The position numbers and the translations under genes were made by a program. DNA of 64,000 nucleotides from Argopecten irradians (Eukaryota > Mollusca > Bivalvia > Pectinida > Pectinidae). Numbering within the stretch: the first letter of the stretch is position 1; each line of letters starts with the position of its first letter. Under the pieces are notes generated by a model, which searched no databases, was not told where the DNA came from, and saw nothing but the letters and a program-made list of their open reading frames with translations. The stretch is taken from positions 6,761,778 through 6,825,777 of the forward strand of contig NC_091142.1 in the NCBI RefSeq assembly GCF_041381155.1, read 5' to 3'. Shown in pieces: positions 47,146-59,200 of this stretch.

Positions 47146-49088
47146 AGCTCACCTGGCCCGAAGGGCCGGTGAGAGTATGTCATGGCGCGGCGTCCGTCGT
47201 CCGTCGTCCGTCCGTCGTCCGTCCGTCGTCCGTCCGTCCGTCTGTCCGTCAACATTTCCTTTAAATCGCTACTAGTCATAGAGTTCTGCATGGATTGTAA
47301 CCAAATTTTGCCACAAACATCCTTGGGAGAAGGGGAACAGAACTTGTATAAATTTTGGCTCTGACCCCCCCGGGGGTAGGAGGGGCGGGCCCAATAGGGG
47401 AAATAGAGGTAAATCCTTTAAATCGCTACTTGTCATAGAGTTCTACATGGATTGTAACTAAATTTTGCCACAAACATCCTTGGGGGAAGGGGAACAGAAC
47501 TTGTATAAATTTTGGCTCTGACCCCCCGGGGGCAGGAGGGGCGGGGCCCAATAGGGGAAATAGAGGTAAATCCTTTAAATCGCTACTTGTCATAGAGTTC
47601 TAAATGGATTGTAACTAAATTTGGCCACAAACATCCTTGGGGGAAGGGGAACAGAACTTGTATAAATTTTGGCTCTGACCCCCCGGGGGCAGGAGGGGCG
47701 GGGCCCAATAGGGGAAATAGAGGTAAATCCTTTAAATCGCTACTAGTCATAGAGTTCTACATGGATTGTAACTAAATTTTGCCACAAACATCCTTGGGGG
47801 AAGGGGAACAGAACTTGTATAAATTTTGGCTCTGACCCCCCGGGGGCAGGAGGGGCGGGGCCCAAGAGGGGAAATAGAGGTAAATCCTTTAAATCGCTAC
47901 TTGTCATAGAGTTCTACATGGATTGTAACCGAATTTGGCCACAAACATCCTTGGGGGAAGGGGAACAGAACTTGTATAAATTTTGGCTCTGACCCCCCGG
48001 GGGCAGGAGGGGCGGGGCCCAAGAGGGGAAATAGAGGTAAATCCTTTAAATCACTACTTGTCATAGAGTTCTACATGGATTGTAACTAAATTTTGCCACA
48101 AACATCCTTGGGGGAAGGGGAACAGAACTTGTATAAATTTTGGCTCTGACCCCCCGGGGGCAGAAGGGGCGGGGCCCAATAGGGGAAATAGAGGTAAATC
48201 CTTTAAATCGCTACTAGTCATAGAGTTCTACATGGATTGTAACTAAATTTTGCCACAAACATCCTTGGGGGAAGGGGAACAGAACTTGTATAAATTTTGG
48301 CTCTGACCCCCCCCCGGGGGCAGGAGGGGTGGGGCCCAATAGGGGAAATAGAGGTAAATCCTTTAAATCGCTACTTGTCATAGAGTTCTACATGGATTGT
48401 AACCAAATTTGGCCAGAAACATCCTTGGGGGAAGGGGAACAGAACTTGTATAAATTTTGGCTCTGGCCCCCCGGGGGCTGGAGGGGTGGGGCCCAATAGG
48501 GGAAATAGAGGTAAATCCTTTAATTTGCTACTAGTCATAGAGTTCTGCATGGAATGTAACCAAATTTGGCCAGAAATATCCTTGGGAGAATAAGAACTGA
48601 GTTTGTATAAATTTTGGCTCTGGTCCCCGGGGCAGGAGGGGCGGGGCCCAATAGGGGAATTATAGGTAAATTCTATAAATTGCTACTTAATTGTCCTAGA
48701 GTTTTGTATGGATTGTAACTAAATTTGGCCACAAACATCCTTCGGGGTAGGAGAACAGAACTTGTATAAATTTTGGCTCTGACCCTCAGGGGGCAGGAGG
48801 GGCGGGGCCCAATAGGGGAAATAGAGGTAAATTCTATCAATCGCTACTTCTCATAGAGTTCTGCATGGATTGTAACCAAATTTGGCCACAAACATCCTTT
48901 GTGGAAGGGGAACAGAACTTGTATAAAATTTGGCTCTGACCCCCAGGGGGCAGGAGGGGTGGGGCCCAATAGGGGATTTAGAGGTTAATATTAAAATTCC
49001 TTCAGAAAAGAAACAATGAACCTGTATTCAGAAAATTATTTGGCATTACAAACCAGGTGAGCGATACAGGCCCTCTGGGCCTCTTGTT
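47146..49088 (+). mobile_element. Pearl-like tandem-core element (type B), about 11 core units
   Basis: The left end AGCTCACC-tGGCCCgaaGGGCC-GGTGAG is followed by a 'cgtccgtcgtccgtc' simple repeat (47198-47250). Then come eleven units of about 155-160 bp, each with 'cctttaaatcgctacttgtc', 'gattgtaactaaatt', 'acatccttgggggaagggga' and 'gggcggggcccaa'. Units in the middle are nearly identical and the last few more diverged. The right end 'aggtgagcgatacaggccct' plus 'ctgggcctcttgtt' closes it. No protein is encoded; short open frames in the GTCC stretch are artefacts. Confidence 0.85.
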
Positions 49089-50095
49089 ATTATATCCGGC
49101 GATGAAGGTATGTTTTATTTTAATCCGTGTAAAGGAAATTCTTTTTCCTTTGAGCTGTTTTGCTTTCATTATGTATGAGTGAGGGTTTTGGTGCAGATTG
49201 GGTGATTTTGTATGCGAGAACGTGATGAGTATAATTCATTCTTTATGAAAGATAAGAATAATCTTAAGTGACGCTTTAATTCTGGAAATGAATGGCTCAT
49301 GACATGTGTAGTTGTCATATTTTGTTAGAAAAACACTGATTTACATTATATCTGTTGGTCGAAAGACAAGTTAAAATGATTATAATACAAAAAAACAATT
49401 TAATTCATGGCAGTGAATTCCACATTTAACAATTGTTTGTTTTTTTTTGGCTGACTTCGATATCATTTGTTAATTAGTAAACAATGTATTTTAAAATAGC
49501 AGTTTGGTACGATTAGGTAAATTTATATACATTTACATGTTCCTAGTCATTTCCATGTAGAAATACAAAACAATTGCTTAATAATTCTCTCCACGTAAAA
49601 ACATCTGTCACATAATATATAATTTGACAGCTGAATTATTACAAATGTAAATGAACAATATCTGGATAACTTAATTTCAAAACTATAACATATCACTGCA
49701 ATATTACAGAAAATTTATATCATTTTGATTGCAATGTTTAATTAAAACAATGAGGGTTTTAAATGAAGTTTGTGTGTTGTACAAGAGTCTCATCGAGGCG
49801 TCTAAAATGTTCTGACACCAGGCAAGCATATCTGTTCAATATTTGTTCTCTCTGTGCATATTCTGATTCTATGAGTGTGAGTGTTTTCTCCCAAAGAGTT
49901 TAGATGTAATTATCTGAAAATGGTGAATGTGAAATAAATTTCAATTTTCAAAACTACAATGCATTAGTTTTTGTTATTGATTACTCTCGAGTTTTTGTTT
50001 TTTGAAAAAAAATGCAAAGGAGGGCATAATTCTGTCAAGCTACAGTAGACACTTCAATAAAGCAGTCTACAGAAGATGTTGGAATAAAATACTGT
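49089..50095. other. AT-rich intergenic DNA
   Basis: No exon, repeat family or structured element recognised. Confidence 0.45.
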
Positions 50096-50097
50096 AT

Positions 50098-50224
50098 AAG
50101 ACACAGGGACCCAACAAAAATTTCTAGCCAAGAGTATTTATATATATATACATGTATTATAGTATACTATAACATACATGTATATATATACTGTTTGTTA
50201 GAAATTTGTGCTAGGTTCCTGTGG
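50098..50224. repeat. ACAGGGACC palindrome, diverged copy
   Basis: 'acagggacccaacaaaaatt' left and 'gaaatttgtgctaggttcct' plus 'gtgg' right, around a long TATA-rich centre with 'tacatgta' palindromes. Relative of 60299-60400. Confidence 0.6.
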
Positions 50225-50337
50225 TATAGCAGGTTATTTTTGGGGGTCAAATCAATTTGAACTAAAAACAAAATTAAATTCTAGCAGTTTTAAATTTTTG
50301 CGAACCAGCTTTAAGCTAAATGTATCACAACCATTTC

Positions 50338-50701
50338 TTAAAGATGCTCCACCGCTAACAAATGGTGTTTTTTCACTATCAAAAACAGGATCAGACGATT
50401 TAGTATTTTTCTTCAGTTACAAAAGTTACTTGATTAACACCATTACCACCATTGAATAGTTAGAGCTTCTAATTTTACTTAAAGTTTAAAATATGTAAAA
50501 TAATTAATAGCATCCCGAAAAAATTCCGTGGCACTATATCCTATATGGATTGAAGAACTGATTGCGTATGCACCAAAGGCGAAATAAACTATTTCATATT
50601 GTATTTTGTGTTAATTAGGCATATATATACACGACTAAACACCAATTGTTGTTCAAATGATGAATATAATTTATGCTCTGTCGGCGGTGGAGCATCTTTA
50701 A
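50338..50701. mobile_element. TTAA-MITE, full copy 2
   Basis: 364 bp, the same length and orientation as the copy at 40741. Ends TTAA-AGATGCTCCACCGCTAACA and TGTCGGCGGTGGAGCATCT-TTAA. It lies between TMED2 and MRM3. Confidence 0.85.
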
Positions 50702-50743
50702 TATTTCTCGAAATTGAGAAAATATCATATCTGTGAAAATAAC

Positions 50744-51557
50744 CACAGGGACCTGGCACGAAAATTTTTAACCAACCGTATACATATATATAGAGAATAC
50801 ATGGTTAGTATCTTACAATACAAGGTTTATTTTGGTGCGAGACTTAGGAAAGCCGAGATGACGAGGCTTTGCCGAGTCATCCCGGCTTTCCGTGTCGAGC
50901 ACCAAAATAAATCTTGTATTGTAAGATACTAAACGTGTATTCTGTTTATCCTGCAACCATTTTGGCATTCAAAATGAAAGCAAATTGACAGTTATTTACT
51001 TGGTTTCGTTCGAAGAGAGACGCTTCCTTGATGCGGAGGTAAAGATTCATTCAGTAAACCGAATGAGAGTGTACTTTTTACTGCCGTGGGAAATAAATAA
51101 GCACATTCACAAACAGTATCCGTAATTCTATTCAGTATGATACATCGCTCAAACAAAATGAAAATATTAAAAAAACAATAAATACCTATTAAAGAATTAT
51201 TTTGCAATACATACCTTTGCCATGAGCCAAGAAAAAGACAACACCGCCATACGAGATTTTCGATAGCGTAAAAATGACGTCATTCCGGTGAATGTGACAT
51301 CACGTTTTAGCGGGACTGAATGACGTTCCATTCACCGGAAGGTTCAAGTTCTGTGTCAAGTTAGAAAAAGTTCCGTCAGATATGGAACAAATTCATGTGA
51401 TCGTATTGACGGATAAAGCATTCGTATTGACGGATAAAGCACAAGTTTATCCGGCAGTAGTTATCGGTCAGTATGTGGGACAGTTGCAGGATAAATATAT
51501 ATTCTATAATATGTATGTATACTGTTGGTTAAAAATTTTCATGCCAGGTCCCTGTGA
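50744..51557. mobile_element. ACAGGGACC element with a nested insertion
   Basis: Left part 'cacagggacctggcacgaaa' plus 'atttttaaccaac' (50744-50776) and right part 'gttggttaaaaattttcatg' plus 'ccaggtccctgtg' (about 51524-51557) are inverse and would be adjacent in a 100-bp palindrome like 60299-60400. About 700 bp lies between them. It includes the fold-back at 50805-50932 and a pair 'tttatcctgcaac' (50948) / 'gttgcaggataaa' (51484) that may mark the inner element's ends. Confidence 0.65.
50805..50932. repeat. Long fold-back hairpin
   Basis: Arms of about 55 bp: 'ttagtatcttacaatacaag' through 'aggaaagccgagatgac', and the inverse 'gtcatcccggctttccgtgt' through 'attgtaagatactaa'. The loop is under 20 bp ('gaggctttgccga'). 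Pairing is nearly complete. Confidence 0.85.
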
Positions 51558-51908
51558 AAATAACCAGCTACACAGTATACCATCAATAAGCAGTCATTCG
51601 AGGGACCCAACAAAAACTTGCTGTCCTCTTTTTTGACACTTTCACTCCATAAAGTTTAAAATTTATCCTTGTGATTGCAGCAGCAAGAAAATATAATATG
51701 CAAGATATGGTCATTGAATCAACAATTTTATTGGTAAAAGAATTGTATGATGTACCACCTACATTTTTTTTTCAACACTATAATTAAATCAGTATCATTA
51801 TTACTTTTAAAACAAACATGTAAATACTGAAATATGGTAATGCACATTTTATGGCCAATTGGACCTATACTACTGTATTACCGTTATTTATGGTCTCCCA
51901 TATACACC

Positions 51909-52540
51909 AGGGCTAATCGTACAAACCGGGCTATGCTATTTACGCTCGGGGAAACACTCTTTTTTTCATAGAAGTCCCCTGTGTAATAGAAATAATACAG
52001 TTATAACAATAACATTCTTCAAGAAAAAGTCACCTAATCATTGAAATCTGTGATAATTTTATGAACTCAGAATCCAATCTTAGCAGCTCTGTCTCTCCTC
52101 ATTTATATATATATGTTTGAATATCTTAACAAAAATCACACTTTTTTTTTAATCATGATATCACATACTCATCTGTATTGTGCGTGAAATACAGGAGAAA
52201 GTGTAATACAAATAAACAACAATTTTGCTTTTATGCATTGGTGAAACACTAGTGTTCCATGGGCAACTTGTATATTTGGATTCTTGGCTGTGATTTGAAC
52301 ACCGCTCAAATATTTATATGCTTCCCCAGTACTCCAACAATGATAGAGGTAAAGCAAGACTAGACTTTTGAAACATTACATTGTATCAACAGTCAGCAAA
52401 ATAATGTTCGATAAATTAAAAAGCCAACCAGTCAACTATCATGTTATGGGAGAAGCTCCCCAGAAGACTTCTTCTATGTAAAAAAAAAACCCAACTTTTC
52501 CAAACATATATAGCGTAGCCCGGTTTGTACGATTAGCCCC
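51909..52540. mobile_element. MITE with about 85-bp inverted ends
   Basis: Left 'gggctaatcgtacaaaccgg' plus 'gctatgctat' is inverse to right 'atagcgtagcccggtttgta' plus 'cgattagcccc'. Weaker pairing continues inward ('catagaagtcccct' / 'ggggagcttctccc' region). 632 bp, non-coding, ending 124 bp from the MRM3 stop. Confidence 0.75.
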
Positions 52541-52663
52541 GTTGATATATATATATATATAATGGTACCACCTCATCCTCGGTGCAAATATATAGTGTCG
52601 CTTATTTGACTCCTGATAAATGTGGATTTATACCTGGAACTGAGCATGGTACCACTTAAAACA

Positions 52664-55600
52664 CTAATCATCATCAGAACTATCTCCGTCACTATCGGTC
52701 GACTCTAATACATCACTATCATTGGACTGTTTATGCTGAAGTTGTTTGTGGATCTCAAACATGACCACACTTCCAGCCACTGCAGCATTCAAACTTTCCA
52801 CCCCGTTGACCATGGGTATCATAACACACTGACCATACAAGTCATAAGCTAGTTTATGGGCCTCCATACTGACCCCTGCGATCTCACCACCAATCACCAG
52901 TACTGTGTGGTCAGCCTTTGAGAAGTTCACATCTGAGAAATTTTTCACGGGAAGCGGGGCATGCCTGTACTGTCTCACCTGAGCTGGATCATCAAAACTT
53001 GTGTTTGAAACTAGGCCCACTTCGGGATCATCTTCATAGTCATTTTGATCATATCCGAGTGTATCTATCACATTTTCATCGTCTTCTGGGTCGGTATATT
53101 TCTCAATTCTTTTGTCGGTTGGCCGCCGCTTGTCTGCTAGGTAAATACTTGATCCAACAGGTATGTAGTTTTCTACATGGTTCCAGGCAACGTTGCGATG
53201 AAATGGAACACGGAAATGAGCGCCAGCTCCAGATCTCAACACCTTAGGTTCCCACATATCTACACATTCTGTAAAAAAAAAGAAAAATATCATAATATAT
53301 TATATATTATTTTAAACAAAGAAGAAACATCTCCTATCCATATGAAAATGGGAACATGTACAGGACACTAGAGGTGGCACATAAAAACAACTTCGTATAA
53401 ATTGTAGCAGCACAACATTTTTGATATTGATAAATAATTACATGTACCAGGTAATACTGCTTTCAATAGCAGGAAGTATATCGGTTCCTGTCAAGTTTCA
53501 TACGGTCAACATAAAATTTTTGCAAAATAAGTCATACTGTGTATTGTATGTCTTTTTTTTCTTCTAAAAACATCAACAGTTAGACCAGAGGGACCTGTGT
53601 ATGTTAACTCAGTAACCCCTGAAATTTCATAATGGACTGATCTAGTCTTTGATTTGGAAGAGCCTAATGTGTTTTCAGGGGTGAATGATTTACCTGTGTA
53701 CATTAATTCATTTACCAAGAATTTCATAATGGACTGGTCTAGTCTTTGATTTTGAAAAGCCTAATGTGTTTATAGGGGTGAATGCGTTAAGTAACTACAA
53801 TTTTACCTTTCATAGCTATGATTCTCTCACATCCCACTGCCGCCGCTGAGCGAATCAGTGTACCCATGTTTCCTGGATCTCGAATCTGGTCCAGGACGAT
53901 TGTGAGTGGAATCGTGGTGCGGGGTTGTAAAAACACCTGGCCATCTTCCGGCATGTGGAATAATGCTGAAATAAATGTACATAGGCTTACAGTGTAACAC
54001 AGGATGAAATGTTTACTATAGAGTGTTTCTAAGTTGAATTGAGAAGTCAGACATATTTAAATTATCTCTACATAGGTTTAACTTCTTAATTGAAAATATA
54101 TTGTAGGCTAAAATAAAATTACAAAACTCATTCCATTGTTCATTTTAATATTTAAGTTGGATATCTCTAGAATATCTCAGCTGTGAACTATATACCAGAT
54201 TATCTCCGCCTTTGAATATCTCGGCTGTGAACTTGAATACCAGATTATCTCCAATTTGAATATCTCTCATGTGAACTTTTATACCAGATTATCTCCCCTA
54301 GAATATCTCAACTTTGAACTTGTATACCAGATTATCTCCCCCTAGAATATCACAACTCTGAACTTGCATTACAGATTATCTACCCTTGACTATCTCAGCT
54401 GTGTCCTTGTTCAACAGATTATCTCCCCCTTGAGTATCTCCACTGTGTACTTGTACACCAGATAATCTGCCCTTGAATATCTCAGCTGTGTACTTGTAGA
54501 CCAGATTATTTCCCCCTTGAATATCTCAGCTGTGTATTTGTACACCGGATTATCTCCCCTTGACTATCTCAGCTGTTAACTTGTACACCAGCTTATCCCC
54601 CTTGAATATCTCCACTGTGTATTTGTACTCCAGATTATCTCCCCCTTGACTATCTCAGCTGTTAACTTGTTCACCAGATTATCCCCCTTGAATATCTCCA
54701 CTGTGTACTTGTACACCAGATTAGCTCCCCTTGAATATCTCAGTTGTGTATTTGTACACCAGGTTATCTACCCCTTGAATATCTCTCATGTGAACTTGTA
54801 TACCAGATTATCTTCCCCTAGAATATCTCAACTCTGAATTTGTATACCAGATTATCTCCCCCTAGAATATCTCATCTATGAACATGTACACCAGATTATC
54901 TCTAGAATTTCCAGAAGCAAATGGAATTTTGGGAATTTATCTAAAATTTGAAATAATTTCATATTCAGCCTTGTACACCTTAAAAAAAGCTCCTGGTCTA
55001 GTCATTTAGCAGAAATCTTACCAATGACATCAGGGACCGAGGTAACATCAGACCAATTGTTTAAATGCTTTTCCTCGACTCTGAATATAGGTACTTCTTG
55101 GAGAAGTTCTTTAGGTAATCTCTGCAATGCAACAAAGTCTTTGAAGTAAATAGACTTTGGAACGCCACCGGCTTGTAAAGCATCACTGATCAACCTGCTC
55201 CCTTCCAAGAGAATAGTTCTGTCTATTTCTCTGTGCTTCTTAGATCGTGCAGCTCTCATCAGGACACTGGAATTTAAAACAAACAAGACTTTTTAGCAAT
55301 TTTCAGAGATTAAATTTTCAAGAACAGGGAAATAATACACCTGACTAGAAATTGAACCCAGGTCTCCATTGCGAAAAATGAGTATTTACCAATGGCAATG
55401 CAACTGAGCCAAAGAAGCATGCTCTGTCAGCTGAGTCAGAGTGAATGAGACCGTTGTTAACACTATAAACCACACCGACTAGGTCCTTTTACACAAGTAA
55501 ACTAGTAATTGAGATTTTAGTCACAACATTTCTTACCCAACTTTTTTGTCTTTGGACCCAAGAACTGTATAATTCACGCCAGAATAAGTGTTCTTAATGA

Positions 55601-56093
55601 CCCGTTCGTCTTGTCGTCTTTCATTCAATGAATTTTTCCCATAGGACTGCTGACTTAGTTTTGTCTGTTTCTTCTGTTGTGTCTTTCTGTCCTTTTTCTG
55701 ATGAATATTGCTCATCAGATTATTTTGCCAATCAGAGTTCTTTTTAGGTGAGCCGTATCTTGAATTTCTTTCCAGATCGTACAACGAATCATTATCAACT
55801 GATGATTTTCGAATTCTTGGAAGTGAGTCTAAGCGATCAAAGTCCTTCTGTTGGCTAAGATTATTTAGTACCGGATCCTGTCTGTCAAAATCCTGAATTC
55901 TATCGCGAAATATCATTTTATTGTCCAATAATTCTCGTTTTTCTTCGTCAGCAGTAAGAACACGTACTGGGGTCCGTCTAAACCCTCTTGCATATTTTCT
56001 ACATAGTTGGTTTACGACACTCAGATGCGATGTTTTAGTTCTAGATATTAAAGTCAATTCTCGTCCGCATGTTTTCATCATGAAGGCAGCCAT
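52664..56093 (-). CDS. MRM3: MRM3 (RNMTL1) mitochondrial 16S rRNA 2'-O-methyltransferase, complete
   Basis: SpoU/TrmH-class knotted methyltransferase that modifies the A-loop of mitochondrial large-subunit rRNA in human. Minus-strand exons 56093-55537, 55266-55022, 53965-53807 and 53268-52664 are GT-AG, 1566 nt, 521 residues (human about 420). The N-terminus MAAFMMKTCGRELTLISRTK is basic and acid-poor, a likely matrix targeting peptide. A poorly conserved Lys/Gln-rich linker follows. Exon 2 is the RNA-binding domain (KKHREIDRTILLEGSRLISD). Motif 1 is LDQIRDPGNMGTLIRSA (Asn300, Arg306), motif 2 LVIGGEIAGVS (about 443-454) and motif 3 VMIPMVNGVESLNAAVAG (about 469-486). The extra length is an acidic insert (residues about 375-420) and a Ser/Asp tail (TDSDGDSSDDD). 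GLOD4 begins 192 bp away, divergently. Confidence 0.95.
53604..53692. repeat. 90-bp hairpin repeat, copy 14
   Basis: Orientation as copy 2, MRM3 last intron. Directly followed by copy 15, with only about 10 bp between them. Confidence 0.8.
53701..53791. repeat. 90-bp hairpin repeat, copy 15
   Basis: Same orientation as copy 14. The left arm is diverged ('aattcatttaccaagaattt'). The pair forms a tandem duplicate ending 16 bp from the MRM3 donor at 53806. Confidence 0.8.
54160..54905 (+). repeat. 44-bp minisatellite, about 16 units, MRM3 intron 2
   Basis: Unit 'ttgaatatctcagctgtgta' plus 'cttgtacaccagattatctccccc', repeating every 44-45 bp with 10-25 % divergence. No coding sense: open frames over it are short and in the wrong strand for MRM3. 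Confidence 0.9.
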
Positions 56094-56285
56094 CTTGAAA
56101 TTATTGAACGACGTTGTCGAAGCGCTTAGGTTTACTCGACCAATTCAAACGTTAATATGATAACGACCATATTGTCAACTTCCACTTTCCATTTGTTTGC
56201 ACTGCTGTTGTAGACCTAGATCTAGACCGAGTAGCCTTGTCCTAGTTTGTCACGTCAATATCGTTCTAGAATTTACTGCAGAAAC
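56094..56285. promoter_or_regulatory. MRM3/GLOD4 bidirectional promoter region
   Basis: Only 192 bp separate the two ATGs. It contains 'cgaccaattc' (CCAAT-like, about 56138) and 'tcacgtcaat' (CRE-like, about 56250). The MRM3 start sits in CAAGATGGCTGC (minus, 56097-56086), one base off the TISU/YY1 element SAASATGGCGGC, found at short-5'-UTR genes that are often mitochondrial. Confidence 0.65.
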
Positions 56286-59200
56286 ATGTCTACAAGACGA
56301 GCATTACACTTTGTGTTTAAAGTTGGAAACAGGACGGAAACTGCTAAATTTTACAGAGATGTTCTTGGCATGAAAGTAAGATATTATATAAGTTAGTTAC
56401 ATAATGTACAAGGTACATACAAATTACAAATACATACTATATGCATGCAATATGTGCCTTTTAGCTGATAAGAGCTTTCCTCACACTAGTCAAATTATTC
56501 CAGATCTCTCTCAACGTTTTAATTCCAGGTTTAATATATAAAATCTGGAATGTCTTCTGGAAATATATTAATACATGTATATATGTAGGTAAAAGCTATG
56601 GCATATAGCTGATCTGCATTTATGTAGTATTGTATAGTTCTATATGGGGAAAATTAAATCAAATGTTATTTTGTGACATTTCATTTTTACTATTGAGAAT
56701 TAAACTTTGCTGTATGCATTTACCAGACATTTATTTATCCATTTATCTTTTACCAGACCCCAGTGTATTCCAGCATACTTATGTGTCATTTTCTTTCTTA
56801 ATCTATTGTAATAAAACCTATATAACCCAGAAATACCTATGCAGGTCCAGTTGACATCCAGTTTAGATTAGTTACCTTATATAAATATTCAACATACAGA
56901 AATAAACGGTGCATGATGTGTCCATGTGCACAGCATCCACAGACACATTTGAATGTGCTATCAACAACAGAGCATACAACATCCGGTAGAACCTGACGTG
57001 CAAATCCAGCAATGTCATCTACCTCCTCTCGTGTAGGAAATGCACAATGCAATACGTTGGGGAAACCGGTGGTCCACTCAACGTCAGAATCAACAATCAC
57101 CGCTGGTCTATCAAACAGAACAAACCTGACTATCCGGTTGTCAGACATTTCAACTTACCCATCCATAGTTGGAAAGACATGCAGGTGATTGCAATTGAGC
57201 ACTGTTCCTACTGGACACAAACCAAGCGTTGATCGAGAGAGAGATTCTGGATTATCTATCTACAGACCCGCTATCCCAAAGGCATTAACGAACATTAAAT
57301 ATACTTATTGACGTCAATTGATAACTTGCTTTTCAATTAATTATCCCTACCAATGAGCACTATTTATAAATTTCGCCACACATTGGACGTCACACGTGGC
57401 ACGCTTTCCAGTCATCGCTCATATTTAAGCGTTCTGCCGAACAGCATGGATACATTTTTAGGTCATCTGACCGTTGCGCCGTGCACCGTGCGTAAACTTT
57501 TCATTCAAACGACTTCTTCTTAATAACCGAAATGCCCAGGTTACTGATATTTGGCCTGTAGCATGCTGGGACAAAGGGCTACCAAGTTTGTTCAAATTAA
57601 TGACCTTGACCTTCATTCAAGGTCACAGGGGTCAAAAAGGCTAAAATCTTTAAACAACTTCTTCTCAAGACCCAGAAATCCCAGGGTACTGATATTTGGC
57701 CTGTAGTATGCTGGGATGAAAGGCTACCAAGTTTGTTCAAATAAATGACCTTGACCTTCATTCAAGGTCACAGTGGTCAAATAGGCTAAAAATCCTTTAA
57801 ACAACTTCTTGTGAATAACTAAGAGGCCTAGAGACCTGATATTAGGCCTGTAACATGCTTGGATGAAGGGCTATCAAGTTTGTTCAAATCAATGACCTTG
57901 ATCTTCATTCAAGGTCACAGGGGACAAAAAGGCTAAAATCTTTTAACAACTTCTTCTCAAGAACCGAAAAGCCCAGGGTACTGATATTGGGCATGTAGTA
58001 TGCTGTGATGAAGGGCTACCAAGTTTGTTCAAATGAATGACCTTGATTTTCATTCAAGGTCACAGGGGTCAAATAGGCTAAAATCTTTAAACGATTTCTT
58101 CCCAAGAACAGAAAGGCCCAGGATATTCATATTGGGCCTGCAGCATGCTGGGATGAAGTGTTACAAAGTTTGTCAAAATAAATGACCTTGACCTTCATTT
58201 AAGGTCACAGGGCCAAATAGGCTAAAAATCCTTTAAACAACTTCTTGTGAATAACTAAGAGGCCTAGAGACCTGATATTGGGCCTGCAGCATGCTTGGAT
58301 GGAGTGCTACCAAATTTGTTAAAATAAATGACTTTGACCTTCATTCAAGGTCACATGGGTCAAAAAGGCTGAAGTCTTTAAACGACTTCTTCTCAATAAC
58401 CAAAAGGACCAGAATACTCATGTTGGGCATGTAGCATGCTGGGATGAAGGACTTCCAAGTTTGTTCAAATGAATGACCTTTACCTTCATTGGAGGTCACA
58501 GAGGTCAAATAGGCTTAAATCTTTAAACGACATCTTCCCAAGAACTAAAAGGCCCAGGATACTCATATCGGGCTTGCAGCATGCTAGGATGAAGGGCTAC
58601 CAAGTTTGATTAAATTAATGACCTTGACCTTCATTCAAGGTCACAGGGGTCAAATTGGCTTACATCTTTAAACAACTTTTTCTCGAGAACCAAAAGGCCC
58701 AGGATACTCATATTGGGCCTACAGCACGCTGGGATGAAGGGCTACCAAGTTTGTTCAAATGAATGACATTGACTTTCATTCAAGGTCACAGGGGTCAAAA
58801 AGGATAAAATCTTTAATCGACTTCTTGAGAATAACTAGGAGGCCTAGAGACCTGATATTGGGCCTATGACATGCTGGGATGAAGGACTACCAAGTTTATT
58901 CAAATGAATGACCTTGATCTTCATTCAAGGTCACAGAGGTCAAATATGCTAAAATCTTTAAACGACTACATTGTGTTGTGCTAATAGTCAGATGACCGTT
59001 AAGGTCCATGGGCCTCTTGTTGTAGATCCGGCCTTCGGCTGCCACTTGCTGAAGAGTAAATTGCGCTCCATTCTGATGTATAGTTTAATATTTGTCCACT
59101 TTGTCCCGCTTTACTGTTTGTATCCTATTATGTTATCGTGTTCGTTTTGTATGTCTTGATAAAGGGGCAGATCGCCACAAAAATTTGACATTTTTTTTGT

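Noticed and set aside
47045-47364. Ser/Val/Arg-rich frames over the GTCC repeat
   Set aside because: Simple-repeat artefact at the left end of the 47146 element.
52918-53247. Plus-strand frame of 109 codons
   Set aside because: Antisense of MRM3 exon 4, where the minus strand has the SpoU motifs.
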